NCBI RefSeq assembly: GCF_900119825.1
Contig: NZ_FPKR01000015.1
Coordinates: forward strand, 62,001 to 126,000
Reading direction: 5' to 3'
DNA: 64,000 nt
From: Chitinimonas taiwanensis DSM 18899
Lineage (GTDB): Bacteria; Pseudomonadota; Gammaproteobacteria; Burkholderiales; Chitinimonadaceae
The notes under the pieces are model-generated. The model had not been told where the DNA came from. It searched no databases and saw only the letters and a program-made list of their open reading frames with translations. The stretch's first letter is position 1. Each line of letters opens with the position of its first letter. Below, piece after piece: positions 28,267 through 37,378 of this stretch. The position numbers and the translations under genes are program-made.

Positions 28267-30639
28267 ATGCGGCGCGTGGCGGTCTGGCTGAAGTGGACGG
28301 TGGGGATGGTGCTCGGGCTGAGCTTGCTGGCGGCGCTGACCCTGTGGCTATTCCTGCGTGGCAGCCTGGCCAAGCTCGATGGCCAGCAGGTATTGGGCGG
28401 CTTGCAGGCGGCGGTCAGCGTGACGCGCGATGCGCTTGGTGTGCCGACCGTGCGCGGCACCAATCGGCTCGATATTGCCCAGGCCACCGGCTATCTGCAT
28501 GCGCAGGAGCGCTTCTTCCAGATGGATCTGCTGCGCCGCGTGGCGGCCGGCGAGCTGGCTGGTCTGGTGGGGGCGGCCGCGCTCGATACCGACCGTGCCC
28601 ATCGCCTGCACCGCTTCCGCGCGCGCGCCGAGCAGGCACTGGCTCGCCTGAGCGAGGCCGACCGCAGCCTGTTGCAGCGCTATAGCGCCGGGGTCAACCA
28701 GGGTCTGCACGATCTGCGCAGCCGGCCGTTTGAATATGGCCTGCTGGCTAGCCAGCCAGCGCCTTGGCAGCCGGCCGATAGCCTCCTGGTGGTGTGGGCC
28801 ATGTATTTCGATCTGCAGGGCAATCTGCCCAAGCGTGAGCTGGCGCGTGGCTGGCTGCAGGCGCATAGCACGCCCGAGCAACTGACCTTCCTGCTGCCCG
28901 AGGGCTCGGCCCTTGATGTGCCGCTGGATGCCGAGGCGCTGCCACCGGCCACGGTGCCCTTGCCCATGCGGGGGCCGGACTGGTTTGGCCAGCCCGCAGC
29001 GGCGATCCGCCCTGGCAATGCTGCGCGTAGCTCGGTAGGCAGCAATAACTGGGCATTGGATGGCACGCGCAGCCAGCATGGTGGCGCGATCCTGGCCAAC
29101 GATATGCACCTGGGGCTGCGCCTGCCGCACATCTGGTATCGCGCCGACCTTGTCTACCCCCAGGCCGATGGCAGCACGGCGCGCATCACCGGCGTGACCC
29201 TGCCGGGTGCGCCCTTGGTGGTGGTGGGCAGCAATGGCCGGGTGGCCTGGGGCTTCACCAATAGCTATGGCGACTATCTCGACCTGATCGAGCTGGAGGC
29301 TGATCCGGCCAATCCACGCCGCTTCCGTAGCGCGGCCGGCTGGGAGCTGGTGCGCGAGTACCGCGAAACGCTGAGCGTGAAGGGCGAGGCCGCGCAGTCC
29401 TTGCTGGTGCGGGAGAGCAGTCTCGGCCCGATCCGCCAGATCGGCGAGCGCTGGTATGCGCTGCGCTGGGTGGCGCACGATGCAGGTGCAGTAAATCTGG
29501 AACTGGCCCGACTCGAGCAGGCCGGCGATCTGGCCGCCGCTCAGGCCGTGGCCAACCGGGCCGGCATCCCGGCCCAGAATATGCTGGCGGCCGATGCCAG
29601 CGGCCAGATCGGCTGGACGATAGCCGGCCCCTTGCCTGCGCGTGATGCGAGCCTGGCCAGCAGCTTCCCCTACCGCGCCGGCAGCCTGCCCGTCTGGCAG
29701 GGGCTGCGCGCGCCAGACGATTATCCACGCTGGAACCTGCCGGCCGATGGTCAGCTATCCACCGCCAATAGCCGCCAGCTGGCGGGCACCGAGTATCGCA
29801 AGCTCGGCGATGGCGGCGCCGACCCGGGGGCGCGGGCGCGGCAGATACGCGATGCGCTGCGTGGGTTGACGGGTGCGGACGAGCGTGCCGTGCATGCCAT
29901 CGGCCTCGATAGCCGTGCGCTGTTCATGCAGGGCTGGCGCGAGCGTGCCTTGCGCACCCTAGATGAGGCGGCCGTGCAAGGTCGGCCCCTGCGGGCCGAG
30001 TTCCGCCGCCTGCTAAGTGACAGCTGGCAGGGCGAAGCCAGCCTGGATTCGGTCGGCTACCGTTTGGCGCGCGGCTATCTGTATGCGCTGTATGCGCAGG
30101 TCTTCGGCGGGCTGGATGCGCAGCTGAACCAGCTGGAGGCTGGGGCTGACTATGATCTGGCCAACCCGCGCTGGCCGCTGGTGCTGGCGCAGCTGCTCGA
30201 TGCACGCCCACCGGGCTGGTTGCGCGGGCGCGACTGGCGGGCGCTGGAGCTGGCTGCCATCGATAGCGTGATTGCCGAGTTGGGCCAGGACGGCCGGCCG
30301 CTGGCGGCTGCTACCTGGGGCGAGCGTAATACCGCGCGCATCGCCCACCCGTTTGCCAAGCTGTTGCCGCCCCTGGCGCGCTGGCTGTCGGCGCCGGCTG
30401 ATGCCATGCCCGGTGACGAGCATATGCCGCGCGTCAGCGGGCCGAGCTTTGGTCAGTCGCAGCGCATGGTGGTGTCGCCCGGACGCGAGGCGCAGGGCAT
30501 TCTGAGCATGCCGGGCGGGCAGAGCGGCCATCCGCTCAGCCCTTACTTCCTCGCTGGCCACGCCGCCTGGGTGCGCGGCGAGCCCACGCCCTTCCTGCCC
30601 GGCCCCAGCCTGCACACACTGACATTGCTGCCGAACTAG
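28267..30639 (+). CDS. Membrane-anchored penicillin acylase family (Ntn) hydrolase
   Basis: A 790-residue member of the penicillin G acylase / acyl-homoserine-lactone acylase family, made as a precursor that cleaves itself. Residues 10-32 form an N-terminal anchor or uncleaved signal. The cleavage site reads VGSNNWALDG, so Ser259 would become the beta-chain nucleophile. The alpha-chain motif with QERFFQMD is present, as are NDMHLGLRLPHIWY and the terminal SGHPLSPYF-like sequence (QSGHPLSPYF). Substrates could be beta-lactams, acyl-homoserine lactones or other amides. The ATG at 28267 is chosen for its GGGGGA ribosome site and anchor. It is monocistronic. Confidence 0.9.
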   Translation: MRRVAVWLKWTVGMVLGLSLLAALTLWLFLRGSLAKLDGQQVLGGLQAAVSVTRDALGVPTVRGTNRLDIAQATGYLHAQERFFQMDLLRRVAAGELAGLVGAAALDTDRAHRLHRFRARAEQALARLSEADRSLLQRYSAGVNQGLHDLRSRPFEYGLLASQPAPWQPADSLLVVWAMYFDLQGNLPKRELARGWLQAHSTPEQLTFLLPEGSALDVPLDAEALPPATVPLPMRGPDWFGQPAAAIRPGNAARSSVGSNNWALDGTRSQHGGAILANDMHLGLRLPHIWYRADLVYPQADGSTARITGVTLPGAPLVVVGSNGRVAWGFTNSYGDYLDLIELEADPANPRRFRSAAGWELVREYRETLSVKGEAAQSLLVRESSLGPIRQIGERWYALRWVAHDAGAVNLELARLEQAGDLAAAQAVANRAGIPAQNMLAADASGQIGWTIAGPLPARDASLASSFPYRAGSLPVWQGLRAPDDYPRWNLPADGQLSTANSRQLAGTEYRKLGDGGADPGARARQIRDALRGLTGADERAVHAIGLDSRALFMQGWRERALRTLDEAAVQGRPLRAEFRRLLSDSWQGEASLDSVGYRLARGYLYALYAQVFGGLDAQLNQLEAGADYDLANPRWPLVLAQLLDARPPGWLRGRDWRALELAAIDSVIAELGQDGRPLAAATWGERNTARIAHPFAKLLPPLARWLSAPADAMPGDEHMPRVSGPSFGQSQRMVVSPGREAQGILSMPGGQSGHPLSPYFLAGHAAWVRGEPTPFLPGPSLHTLTLLPN

Positions 30640-30653
30640 GCGCATGATCGCGT

Positions 30654-30686
30654 TAGAATCCACGGGCGCGCTGGCGCCCGTTCTTA
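30654..30686 (+). promoter_or_regulatory. Probable -10 and leader hairpin of tatD
   Basis: TAGAAT (30654-30659) is followed at once by an 8-bp hairpin (ACGGGCGC 30662-30669, GCGCCCGT 30674-30681, loop GCTG) and TCTTATT. Transcription would begin at or inside the hairpin. A weak T-run follows, so it may be only a leader structure or a terminator for the upstream gene. Confidence 0.4.
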
Positions 30687-30701
30687 TTCCGGCTGGACAC
30701 C

Positions 30702-31478
30702 ATGTTTATCGATTCCCACTGTCACATCGACTTCCCCGAACTGGCCGAGCGTGCCGACGAGCTGATGGCCAATATGGCCGCCAACCAGGTCAGTCATGCG
30801 CTGTGCGTGTCGGTCAACCTGCCCGAGTGGCCGCGCGTGGTGGCGATGGCTGAGCGCTATGCGCATGTCTATGCCTCGGTGGGCGTGCATCCCGATTATG
30901 AGGATGAGGTCGAACCGAGCGTGGCCCAGCTGGTGGCATTGGCCCAGCACCCAAAGGTGATCGCGATTGGCGAAACCGGGCTCGACTACTACCGGCTGCA
31001 GGGTGACCTCGAATGGCAGCGCGAGCGTTTCCGCGTGCATATCCGTGCCGCGCGCGAAGCCGGCAAGCCGCTGATCATCCACACGCGCAGCGCCGCCGAG
31101 GACACGCTGCGCATCATGGCCGAGGAAAAGGCCAGCGAGGCGAGCGGCGTCATGCATTGCTTTACCGAATCGCAGGCAGTCGCCGAAGCGGCCATCGCGC
31201 AGAATTTCTATATCTCGTTCTCAGGCATCGTCACCTTCAAGAAGGCCGAGGAGCTGAAGGAAGTGGCGCGCACGATTCCGCTCGAGCGCATGCTGATCGA
31301 AACCGACTCGCCCTATCTCGCCCCCATGCCGTTTCGCGGCAAGCAGAACCAGCCCGCCTATGTGAAGCATGTGGCTGAACATATCGCCGACCTGCGCGGC
31401 ATCAGCGTGGCCGAGGTGGCGGCCGCCACCACCGCCAATTTCAAGCGCCTGTTCAAGCTGGAGGGCGTGCTGGCATGA
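30702..31478 (+). CDS. TatD family metal-dependent hydrolase
   Basis: A 258-residue TIM-barrel hydrolase of the TatD/YcfH family, whose members are metal-dependent DNases or D-amino acid peptidases. Metal ligands are visible in FIDSHCHIDF at the N-terminus, GETGLDYY (about residue 91), a HTRSA block, HCFTES (about 150) and ETDSPYLAP (about 205). The ATG at 30702 fits the family start exactly. The stop overlaps the start of the MBL hydrolase (ATGA), so the two are translated together. Confidence 0.92.
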   Translation: MFIDSHCHIDFPELAERADELMANMAANQVSHALCVSVNLPEWPRVVAMAERYAHVYASVGVHPDYEDEVEPSVAQLVALAQHPKVIAIGETGLDYYRLQGDLEWQRERFRVHIRAAREAGKPLIIHTRSAAEDTLRIMAEEKASEASGVMHCFTESQAVAEAAIAQNFYISFSGIVTFKKAEELKEVARTIPLERMLIETDSPYLAPMPFRGKQNQPAYVKHVAEHIADLRGISVAEVAAATTANFKRLFKLEGVLA

Positions 31479-32242
31479 GCGTGGAGGTGCTGATTCTCGG
31501 TTGCGGCTCCAGCGCCGGCACGCCGGCCATCGGCTGCCCGTGCCCGACCTGCACCTCGCCTGACCCGCGCAACCGCCGCACGCGCGCGTCCTCGGTGCTG
31601 CGCGCCAATGGTCTGAACTTCCTGATCGACAGCGGCCCCGATCTGCGCACCCAGGCGCTGCGCGAGGGCCTGACCCAGGTCGATGCCGTGCTCTACACCC
31701 ATCCGCATGCCGACCACCTGAATGGCATCGATGATCTGCGCGCCTTCTGCTATGTGAACAAGGCGCCGCTGCCCATCTTCGGCAATGACTTCATGATGCA
31801 GGACGTGCAGAACCGCTTTCACTACACGACGCTGCCGCCCGGGCCGTGGTGGGACAAGCCGGTGTTGCAGCCCACGCCGGTGGTGGGGCCGTTCTGCCAC
31901 CGTGGGGTGGAGATCGTGCCGATTCCGGTCCTGCATGGGCGCTGGACCATCTATGGCTACCGCATCGGCCGCGTCGCCTATATCACCGATGTGTCGGAGA
32001 TTCCGGAAGCGAGCTTTGATCTGCTGCAGGGCCTCGACCTGCTGCTGCTCGACTGTCTGCGCAATCAGCCGCACCACACCCATTTCGGCGTCGAGCAGAG
32101 CATTGCCGCCGCGCAGCGCATCGGCGCGCGCCACACCGTGTTTATTCATATGACCCATGAGCTCGAATACCACGCGCTCAATGCGCGCCTGCCGCATGGG
32201 ATGGAAGTCGCCTACGACGGCATGCGCCTGATCTCGGCATAA
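31475..32242 (+). CDS. MBL-fold metallohydrolase, PhnP-like
   Basis: A 255-residue metallo-beta-lactamase-fold hydrolase. The metal motif THPHADHLNGIDDL is near residue 70. A later Asp occurs in YITDVSEIP, and a C-terminal FIHMTHELE supplies the last histidine. The N-terminus LGCGSSAGTPAIGCPCPTC, with its cysteine-rich extra metal site, is typical of PhnP-like phosphodiesterases acting on cyclic phosphates or cyclic nucleotides. No phn genes are nearby, so a cyclic-phosphate substrate is an inference. It overlaps tatD by four bases. Confidence 0.87.
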   Translation: MSVEVLILGCGSSAGTPAIGCPCPTCTSPDPRNRRTRASSVLRANGLNFLIDSGPDLRTQALREGLTQVDAVLYTHPHADHLNGIDDLRAFCYVNKAPLPIFGNDFMMQDVQNRFHYTTLPPGPWWDKPVLQPTPVVGPFCHRGVEIVPIPVLHGRWTIYGYRIGRVAYITDVSEIPEASFDLLQGLDLLLLDCLRNQPHHTHFGVEQSIAAAQRIGARHTVFIHMTHELEYHALNARLPHGMEVAYDGMRLISA

Positions 32243-32283
32243 GCTGCGCGCCTTTGGTGCTTAGACGCGTGGGCCGGGCTGGC

Positions 32284-32289
32284 TAGAAT
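32284..32289 (+). promoter_or_regulatory. Probable -10 box of ndh
   Basis: TAGAAT, with transcription expected to start near 32297, just before the long hairpin that precedes the gene. Confidence 0.45.
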
Positions 32290-32302
32290 GACGCTCGGCA
32301 GG

Positions 32303-32354
32303 CTGTTTACCGCTGCGGCTCGGTGTGCCTGGGCCGGGCCGCAGCGGTAAACAG
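32303..32354 (+). repeat. Long inverted repeat in the ndh leader
   Basis: A perfect 17-bp inverted repeat: 32303-32319 pairs with 32338-32354, with an 18-base loop. It lies 24 bases before the ndh start and has no T-run after it, so it does not look like a terminator. It may be a 5' mRNA stabilising stem, an operator, or the remnant of a small repeat element. Confidence 0.8.
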
Positions 32355-32377
32355 ACTAGGCAAAAGGGTGGTGGTGT

Positions 32378-33697
32378 ATGGCGGACGCAGCGCGATGTCC
32401 ACGTATCGTGATTGTCGGTGGCGGAGCCGGGGGGCTGGAGTTGGCCACCCGTTTGGGCGACAAGCTGGGCAAGCCCGGCCGCGCCGAGGTGGTGCTGGTG
32501 GATGCGCAACGCACCCATATCTGGAAGCCGCTGCTGCACCAATTGGCGGCCGGTAGCTACGACAGCCACGCCGAAGAGATTGAATACCTAGCCCAGGCAC
32601 GCTGGCACCATTTCCGTTTCCGTCAGGGCAAATTGGTGGGGCTGGATCGCGCGGCACGCGAAGTCTTGATTGCGCCGCTGATCGATAGCGAAGGGCGCGA
32701 AATCCTGCCCGCGCAGCGGCTGACCTATGACTATCTGGTGCTCTCGGTCGGCAGCCAGACCAATGATTTCGGCACGCCCGGCGTGCAGGACCATGCGATC
32801 TGCCTCGACAGCCCTGCCGCGGCACGCCATTTCCACGAAAGACTGATCGATGCCTGCCTGCGCGCGCAAAGCCTGCCGATGGAGGCGGGCAAGGGGCGTA
32901 TGAGCGTGGCCATCATCGGCGCGGGCGCCACTGGGGTGGAGCTGGCCGCCGAGCTGCATGCCGCCGCCCATGTGCTGACCAGTTTCGGTCTTGAGCATAT
33001 CAACCCGGATACCGAGCTGAAGATCGTGCTGGTGGAAGCTAGCCCGCGCATCCTGGCGGCCCTGCCCGAGCGCCTGTCGGTGGCGGCGGCGCATGAGCTG
33101 CGCAAGCTGGCGGTGGAGATACACAGCAATGAGCGGGTGGTGGAGGTGAATGCCGAAGGCGTACGCATGGCCAGCGGCAAGTTCATCCCGAGCACGCTCA
33201 CCGTCTGGGCGGCCGGCATCAAGGCGGCAGACGGGCTGCGTGAGCTGGGCGGTCTGGAGACCAACCGGCTCAACCAGATCGTGGTGGATGGCACGCTGCG
33301 CAGCACGCGCGATGAGCGCGTATTTGCCTTTGGCGACTGCGCGGCCTGCCCGAATGGCCAGGGCGGCTGGGTGCCGGCGCGCGCCCAGGCGGCGCACCAG
33401 CAGGCCGCGCTGCTGGCAGCCAATATCCAGCGCGCGCTGCTCGGCAAACCGCTCAAATCCTTCCGCTTCCAGGACTATGGCTCGCTGGTGTCGCTAGCCA
33501 GCTATTCCTCGGTCGGTTCGCTGATGGGCAGCCTCTCGAAGGGCAGCCTGTTCGTGGAAGGGCAGATCGCCAAGCTCATGTACTGGAGCTTGCACAAGCA
33601 GCATCAGATGGCACTGTCAGGCTTCTTCCGTACCGTGCTGATCACCTTGTCCGAATGGCTGGACCGCGTGCATAGGCCGAAGATCAAGCTGCACTGA
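32378..33697 (+). CDS. ndh: Type II NADH:quinone oxidoreductase
   Basis: A 439-residue membrane-associated flavoprotein that passes electrons from NADH to quinone without pumping protons. The FAD site IVIVGGGAGGLELA is at the N-terminus, the NADH site VAIIGAGATGVELAAELH is near residue 172, and the second FAD motif VFAFGDCAAC is near 310. The C-terminal ~50 residues are amphipathic and end basic, suiting monolayer attachment. It could feed quinol-dependent routes to the cbb3 oxidase encoded later. The long hairpin upstream suggests post-transcriptional or operator control. Confidence 0.92.
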   Translation: MADAARCPRIVIVGGGAGGLELATRLGDKLGKPGRAEVVLVDAQRTHIWKPLLHQLAAGSYDSHAEEIEYLAQARWHHFRFRQGKLVGLDRAAREVLIAPLIDSEGREILPAQRLTYDYLVLSVGSQTNDFGTPGVQDHAICLDSPAAARHFHERLIDACLRAQSLPMEAGKGRMSVAIIGAGATGVELAAELHAAAHVLTSFGLEHINPDTELKIVLVEASPRILAALPERLSVAAAHELRKLAVEIHSNERVVEVNAEGVRMASGKFIPSTLTVWAAGIKAADGLRELGGLETNRLNQIVVDGTLRSTRDERVFAFGDCAACPNGQGGWVPARAQAAHQQAALLAANIQRALLGKPLKSFRFQDYGSLVSLASYSSVGSLMGSLSKGSLFVEGQIAKLMYWSLHKQHQMALSGFFRTVLITLSEWLDRVHRPKIKLH

Positions 33698-33705
33698 TGC
33701 TTGTG

Positions 33706-33845
33706 TGAGGGATGAGGTGTAAGGCGTGAGGTGTAAGGCGTGAGGGGGTGATGCTTGGGTGCGGCTGCGCCGCATGTGGGGCTTGCGTGGTTCTGGGGAG
33801 GACCATCACACTGAATCCGCCTCACGCCTCACGCCTCACGCCCTA
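33706..33845 (+). repeat. Inverted heptamer-repeat element, copy 1
   Basis: Six tandem heptamers of the form TGAGGNG or TAAGGCG occupy 33706-33747. After a ~70-base core, four heptamers of the complementary form (CGCCTCA three times, then CGCCCTA) occupy 33818-33845. The two arms can pair to a long stem. It lies between ndh and the rpsF promoter. A second element of the same design lies between iscS and iscU. Confidence 0.85.
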
Positions 33846-33859
33846 AATGCCTGATTTTC

Positions 33860-33889
33860 TTGCCTGCCCGCCAGCTTCAAGGCTAGAAT
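33860..33889 (+). promoter_or_regulatory. Promoter of the rpsF operon
   Basis: TTGCCT (33860-33865), an 18-base spacer and TAGAAT (33884-33889). It starts 15 bases after the heptamer-repeat element. Confidence 0.6.
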
Positions 33890-33957
33890 GTCCGGCTTTC
33901 CACCCTTGCCTCACCGCTACCGCATGGCGGGAGGCTTTAAATCCGCAAGGAGATCAC

Positions 33958-34329
33958 ATGCGACACTACGAAATCGTGTTCATCGTGCATCCCGATCAAA
34001 GCGAGCAAGTGCCCGCCATGATCGAGCGCTACAAGACGATGATTACCAACGATGGCGGCAAGATCCATCGTCTGGAAGACTGGGGCCGCCGTCAAATGGC
34101 TTACCCGATCCAGAAGATGCACAAGGCTCACTACGTGCTCATGAACATCGAGATCAGCCAGGCTACTCTGGATGAGCTCGAGCATGCCTTCAAGTTCAAC
34201 GACGCTGTGCTGCGCCACCTCACCATCCGTACCGATGCTGCCGTTACTGAGGCATCGCCGATGATGAAGGAAGAAAAGTCCAAGTCGCTGACCCCGGCCG
34301 CAGAGGCCAAGGAAGCGGCTGCTGCCTGA
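33958..34329 (+). CDS. rpsF: 30S ribosomal protein S6
   Basis: A 123-residue ribosomal protein that binds S18 on the platform of the small subunit. The sequence [18 protein letters not shown], the [19 protein letters not shown] block and an Ala/Glu-rich C-terminal tail are typical. AAGGAG lies six bases before the ATG at 33958, excluding the longer open frame upstream. First gene of rpsF-priB-rpsR-rplI. Confidence 0.98.
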   Translation: MRHYEIVFIVHPDQSEQVPAMIERYKTMITNDGGKIHRLEDWGRRQMAYPIQKMHKAHYVLMNIEISQATLDELEHAFKFNDAVLRHLTIRTDAAVTEASPMMKEEKSKSLTPAAEAKEAAAA

Positions 34330-34343
34330 TTTAGGCCAGTGGC

Positions 34344-34661
34344 TTGAACGCGCGTAATCAGGTTGTTGTTACCGGCCGACTGCTGGATGTCGAGCCGCTG
34401 CGTTACACCCCAGCCGGCATTCCGGCGCTTGAATTTCGGCTAGTCCACGATTCAAGCCAACCAGAAGCCGGTGTCAGCCGGCAGGTACAGTGCGAAATCG
34501 CCTGTGTCTGCCTAGGCGACAAGGCCAAAACGCTCGCGGTGCTGGGTACGGATGTGGAAATCGTCGTCAAAGGTTTTCTCGCCGCCCGCAATCAACGTTA
34601 CAAGCACAGTCTGGTGCTGCACATCAGCGACTGGAAACGCGTTCAGCTGCCAAGCACTTAA
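34344..34661 (+). CDS. priB: Primosomal replication protein N
   Basis: A 105-residue single-strand DNA-binding OB-fold protein that bridges PriA and DnaT-like loading factors during replication restart. VVVTGRLLDVEPLRYTPAGI and the following PALEFRLVHDS match betaproteobacterial PriB. No ATG is available in the right place, so it probably starts at TTG 34344, fourteen bases after rpsF. PriA is encoded at 14.2 kb. Confidence 0.93.
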   Translation: MNARNQVVVTGRLLDVEPLRYTPAGIPALEFRLVHDSSQPEAGVSRQVQCEIACVCLGDKAKTLAVLGTDVEIVVKGFLAARNQRYKHSLVLHISDWKRVQLPST

Positions 34662-34688
34662 CGTTTATTTGAATTCATAGAGGTCATC

Positions 34689-34916
34689 ATGTCCCGTCAT
34701 CTGTTCAAGCGTCGGAAGTTCTGCCGCTTCAGCGCCGAAGGCATCAAGCACGTCGATTACAAAGATGTAAATCTGCTCAAGGATTTCATCAACGAAAACG
34801 GCAAGATCATCCCGGCTCGTATCACCGGCACCAAGGCCCGTTTCCAGCGTCAGCTGTCGGACGCCATCAAGCGCGCACGTTTCCTGGCGCTGATGCCTTA
34901 CACCGACAAGCACTAA
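34689..34916 (+). CDS. rpsR: 30S ribosomal protein S18
   Basis: A 75-residue ribosomal protein that pairs with S6 on 16S r[15 protein letters not shown], the [12 protein letters not shown] block and the [20 protein letters not shown] motif are characteristic. AGAGGT lies upstream of the ATG. A Cys in the FCRF motif is retained, as in zinc-type S18 fragments, but the full zinc set is absent. Confidence 0.98.
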   Translation: MSRHLFKRRKFCRFSAEGIKHVDYKDVNLLKDFINENGKIIPARITGTKARFQRQLSDAIKRARFLALMPYTDKH

Positions 34917-34931
34917 GCCGGAGTAAAGACT

Positions 34932-35381
34932 ATGCAAATCATTCTGTTGGAAAAAGTAGCCAACCTGGGCGGCCTGGGCGATATCGTCAATGTGAAGCCT
35001 GGTTACGCCCGTAACTTCCTGATCCCGCAAGGCAAGGCCAAGCGTGCTTCGGAAGCTAACCTGAAGGCCTTCGAAGCTCGCCGCGCCGAGCTGGAAGCCC
35101 AGCAAGCCGAAATCCTGGCACAAGCCCAGGCTCGCGCTGAAAAGCTGGAAGGCTTTGCTGTGACCGTGGCACAGAAGGCTGGCGTTGACGGCCGTCTGTT
35201 CGGTTCGGTGACCAACCAGGATCTGGCTGAAGCGATCACCGCCGCCTCCGGCGTGACCGTGGCCAAGATGGAAGTGCGTCTGCCGGAAGGCCCGTACAAG
35301 GCCATCGGCGAGTACGACCTGGTTGTCGCACTGCACCACGATGTGGTTGCCAATCTGAAGGTGACGGTTGTCGGCGCTTAA
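34932..35381 (+). CDS. rplI: 50S ribosomal protein L9
   Basis: A 149-residue two-domain protein linked by a long helix that binds 23S rRNA near the L1 stalk. The N-terminus [19 protein letters not shown] and [13 protein letters not shown] match the family signature. The C-terminal domain with [16 protein letters not shown] is complete. A strong terminator follows. Confidence 0.98.
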   Translation: MQIILLEKVANLGGLGDIVNVKPGYARNFLIPQGKAKRASEANLKAFEARRAELEAQQAEILAQAQARAEKLEGFAVTVAQKAGVDGRLFGSVTNQDLAEAITAASGVTVAKMEVRLPEGPYKAIGEYDLVVALHHDVVANLKVTVVGA

Positions 35382-35408
35382 GCCCCTACAACAGCCATCG
35401 CAGTGTGA

Positions 35409-35445
35409 AACGGGCGTTCGAGCAATCGAACGCCCGTTTTGTTTG
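35409..35445 (+). terminator. Rho-independent terminator of the rpsF operon
   Basis: A perfect 13-bp stem (35409-35421 with 35426-35438), loop GCAA, followed by TTGTTTG. Confidence 0.9.
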
Positions 35446-35500
35446 TGGCCCCGGATGGCCGGCATGCGTGGATTTCACGGCATGCCAGGGCCCTGAATCC

Positions 35501-35506
35501 TATAAT
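35501..35506 (+). promoter_or_regulatory. -10 box of the third diguanylate cyclase gene
   Basis: A consensus TATAAT 40 bases before the start codon. No clear -35 is visible. Confidence 0.5.
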
Positions 35507-35545
35507 CGGCCCACCTTTCTGCTTCCCTATTGATCTGCTGCCGGC

Positions 35546-37372
35546 ATGAGCTCCAAGTTGACCAACCCCACCGATCTGGCCCGTGAGACGCTCAAGCTGC
35601 TGGCGGCACGCCGTATTGCACCGACGCCCGAGCGTTACGAGGAAATCTACTTCGAGATCGCCGAGGGTAAGCCGCGCCAGGGCGGGGCGGGGCAAGCGCT
35701 GCTGGCCGAGCTGCTGGCGGCTTTGCATGCCCTGCCCAAGCAGACGCCCGAGCTTAAGCGCCAGATTGTGCAGATTGAAAAAGCTGGCGTCGCGCGCGAC
35801 TGGTCGGTCATCCCGCCCGTGCTGCTGCAGGCCATCGAGGCCCAAGGTGGTCAGGCCAGCCTGACCCGCGCCTGGGCCGAGCTGATCCGTGAGCTGATCA
35901 ATCAATGGGATCTGCGCAGCCCGCATTTCACCGCCACCCGCAAGCGCGAATCACTGGCCAAGGTGTTGCTCAATTTCGGCAACTATCCGAATCTGCTCAA
36001 CGAAAAACTCGATGCGCTGGTGCGCAGCTGGGCTGATGGCGCGGGCGGCGGCGGTGAGATTACGCCGCTTGAGGAAGAGGGTGCAGTGGTCGCTGCCTCC
36101 AGCGAAGTCGCCGTGTCGATGCAGGCGTCGGCAGCGACCGCGACGAGCGGTCCGGCTGCGGGTGACTGGCAGCGCTGGCGTGAGCTATTGAGTGCGGCCT
36201 TGCGCCAGGGCCTGGCCGAGCGGCTGATTGGCTACCCAGGCCTGCAGGAGGAAGCGAGCAGCCTGGCCTTGGCGGCCGAAGCAGTCAGCAGCGAGCAGGG
36301 GCTGGAATTTCTGGCCCAGCGCCTGCGTAAGTTCTGGACTCAGCTGGCGGTGCAGACCGAGCACGATGAGCGGGTGACCGCCGCCCTGGTCAATCTGCTG
36401 CGCCTGCTTAGCGACAATCTGCTTGAGATGTCGGGTGCCGATGACTGGGTACGTGGCCAGGTGGCGGTGGTCAATGATCTGCTCGCCAAGCCGCTGAGCA
36501 TGAACCGGCTCTATCAGATCGAGACCGGCTTCAAGGAGGTGTTCTACAAGCAGAGCATGCTCAAGCACAACCTGGACGAGGCCCAGGAAACGCTGCGCAA
36601 TATGATCTCGCTATTTATCGATCGCCTGGGGGGCATGGCCGAGAGCACTGGCGGCTACCACAGCAAGATCGAAGCCTATGCGGGCCGTATCGAAGCGGTG
36701 CGCGGCATACCCGGCCTGAACCAGCTCTTGGACGAGCTGATGCAGGATACCCGCAGCATGCAGCTCGATATGGCCCGCTCGCACGAAGAGCTGGTGGCGG
36801 CGCGCAGCGAGGCGCAGGCGGCTGACCAGCGCATCAAGGAACTGGAAAACCAGCTGCGCGAGATCAGCGAGAAGATCCGCGAGGACCAGCTGACCGGCGC
36901 ACTGAATCGGCGCGGTTTCGATGAGGCCTTCATGGCCGAGATCGCGCGGGCCGAGCGCAGTGGCAAGCCGCTGTGCCTAGCCATGCTGGATATCGACAAC
37001 TTCAAGAAACTGAATGACCAGCGTGGCCACCAGGCCGGTGATGATGCGCTGATCCACCTGGTCAAGGTGGTTAAGGAAGTGCTGCGCCCGACCGATATCG
37101 TGGCGCGCTATGGTGGCGAGGAGTTTGTGGTGTTGCTGCCCGAACTCTTGCTGACCGAAGCGGCCAGCGTGATGCAGCGTGTGCAGCGTGAGCTGACCCG
37201 ACGCTTTTTCCTGCACAACAATGAGCGGGTGCTGATCACCTTCTCGGCCGGGGTGGCGCGCTATGAGCCGGGCGAGGACGCCGAGCGAGCGGTTGAGCGC
37301 GCCGACCAAGCCATGTACCAGGCCAAGAAATCGGGTAAGAACCAGGTGATCAGTGCATCAGGCGCGGCCTGA
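35546..37372 (+). CDS. Cytoplasmic diguanylate cyclase with helical N-terminal domain
   Basis: A 608-residue soluble protein that would make cyclic di-GMP. The first ~430 residues are helical and end in a coiled coil; this part matches no sensor I recognise. The GGDEF domain has GGEEF at about 523-527 and RxxD (RPTD) five residues earlier, so product inhibition is likely. No signal peptide or membrane segment is seen. Its stop is six bases from that of the convergent trmL, with no terminator between them. Confidence 0.9.
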   Translation: MSSKLTNPTDLARETLKLLAARRIAPTPERYEEIYFEIAEGKPRQGGAGQALLAELLAALHALPKQTPELKRQIVQIEKAGVARDWSVIPPVLLQAIEAQGGQASLTRAWAELIRELINQWDLRSPHFTATRKRESLAKVLLNFGNYPNLLNEKLDALVRSWADGAGGGGEITPLEEEGAVVAASSEVAVSMQASAATATSGPAAGDWQRWRELLSAALRQGLAERLIGYPGLQEEASSLALAAEAVSSEQGLEFLAQRLRKFWTQLAVQTEHDERVTAALVNLLRLLSDNLLEMSGADDWVRGQVAVVNDLLAKPLSMNRLYQIETGFKEVFYKQSMLKHNLDEAQETLRNMISLFIDRLGGMAESTGGYHSKIEAYAGRIEAVRGIPGLNQLLDELMQDTRSMQLDMARSHEELVAARSEAQAADQRIKELENQLREISEKIREDQLTGALNRRGFDEAFMAEIARAERSGKPLCLAMLDIDNFKKLNDQRGHQAGDDALIHLVKVVKEVLRPTDIVARYGGEEFVVLLPELLLTEAASVMQRVQRELTRRFFLHNNERVLITFSAGVARYEPGEDAERAVERADQAMYQAKKSGKNQVISASGAA

Positions 37373-37378
37373 GACGAG

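Noticed and set aside
33706-33845. Possible CRISPR array
   Set aside because: The repeats are 7 bases with no spacers, the arms are inverted, and no cas genes are present.
33698-33957. Start of rpsF at the open frame beginning 33847
   Set aside because: That part overlaps the heptamer element and promoter. The ATG at 33958 with AAGGAG gives the exact S6 N-terminus.
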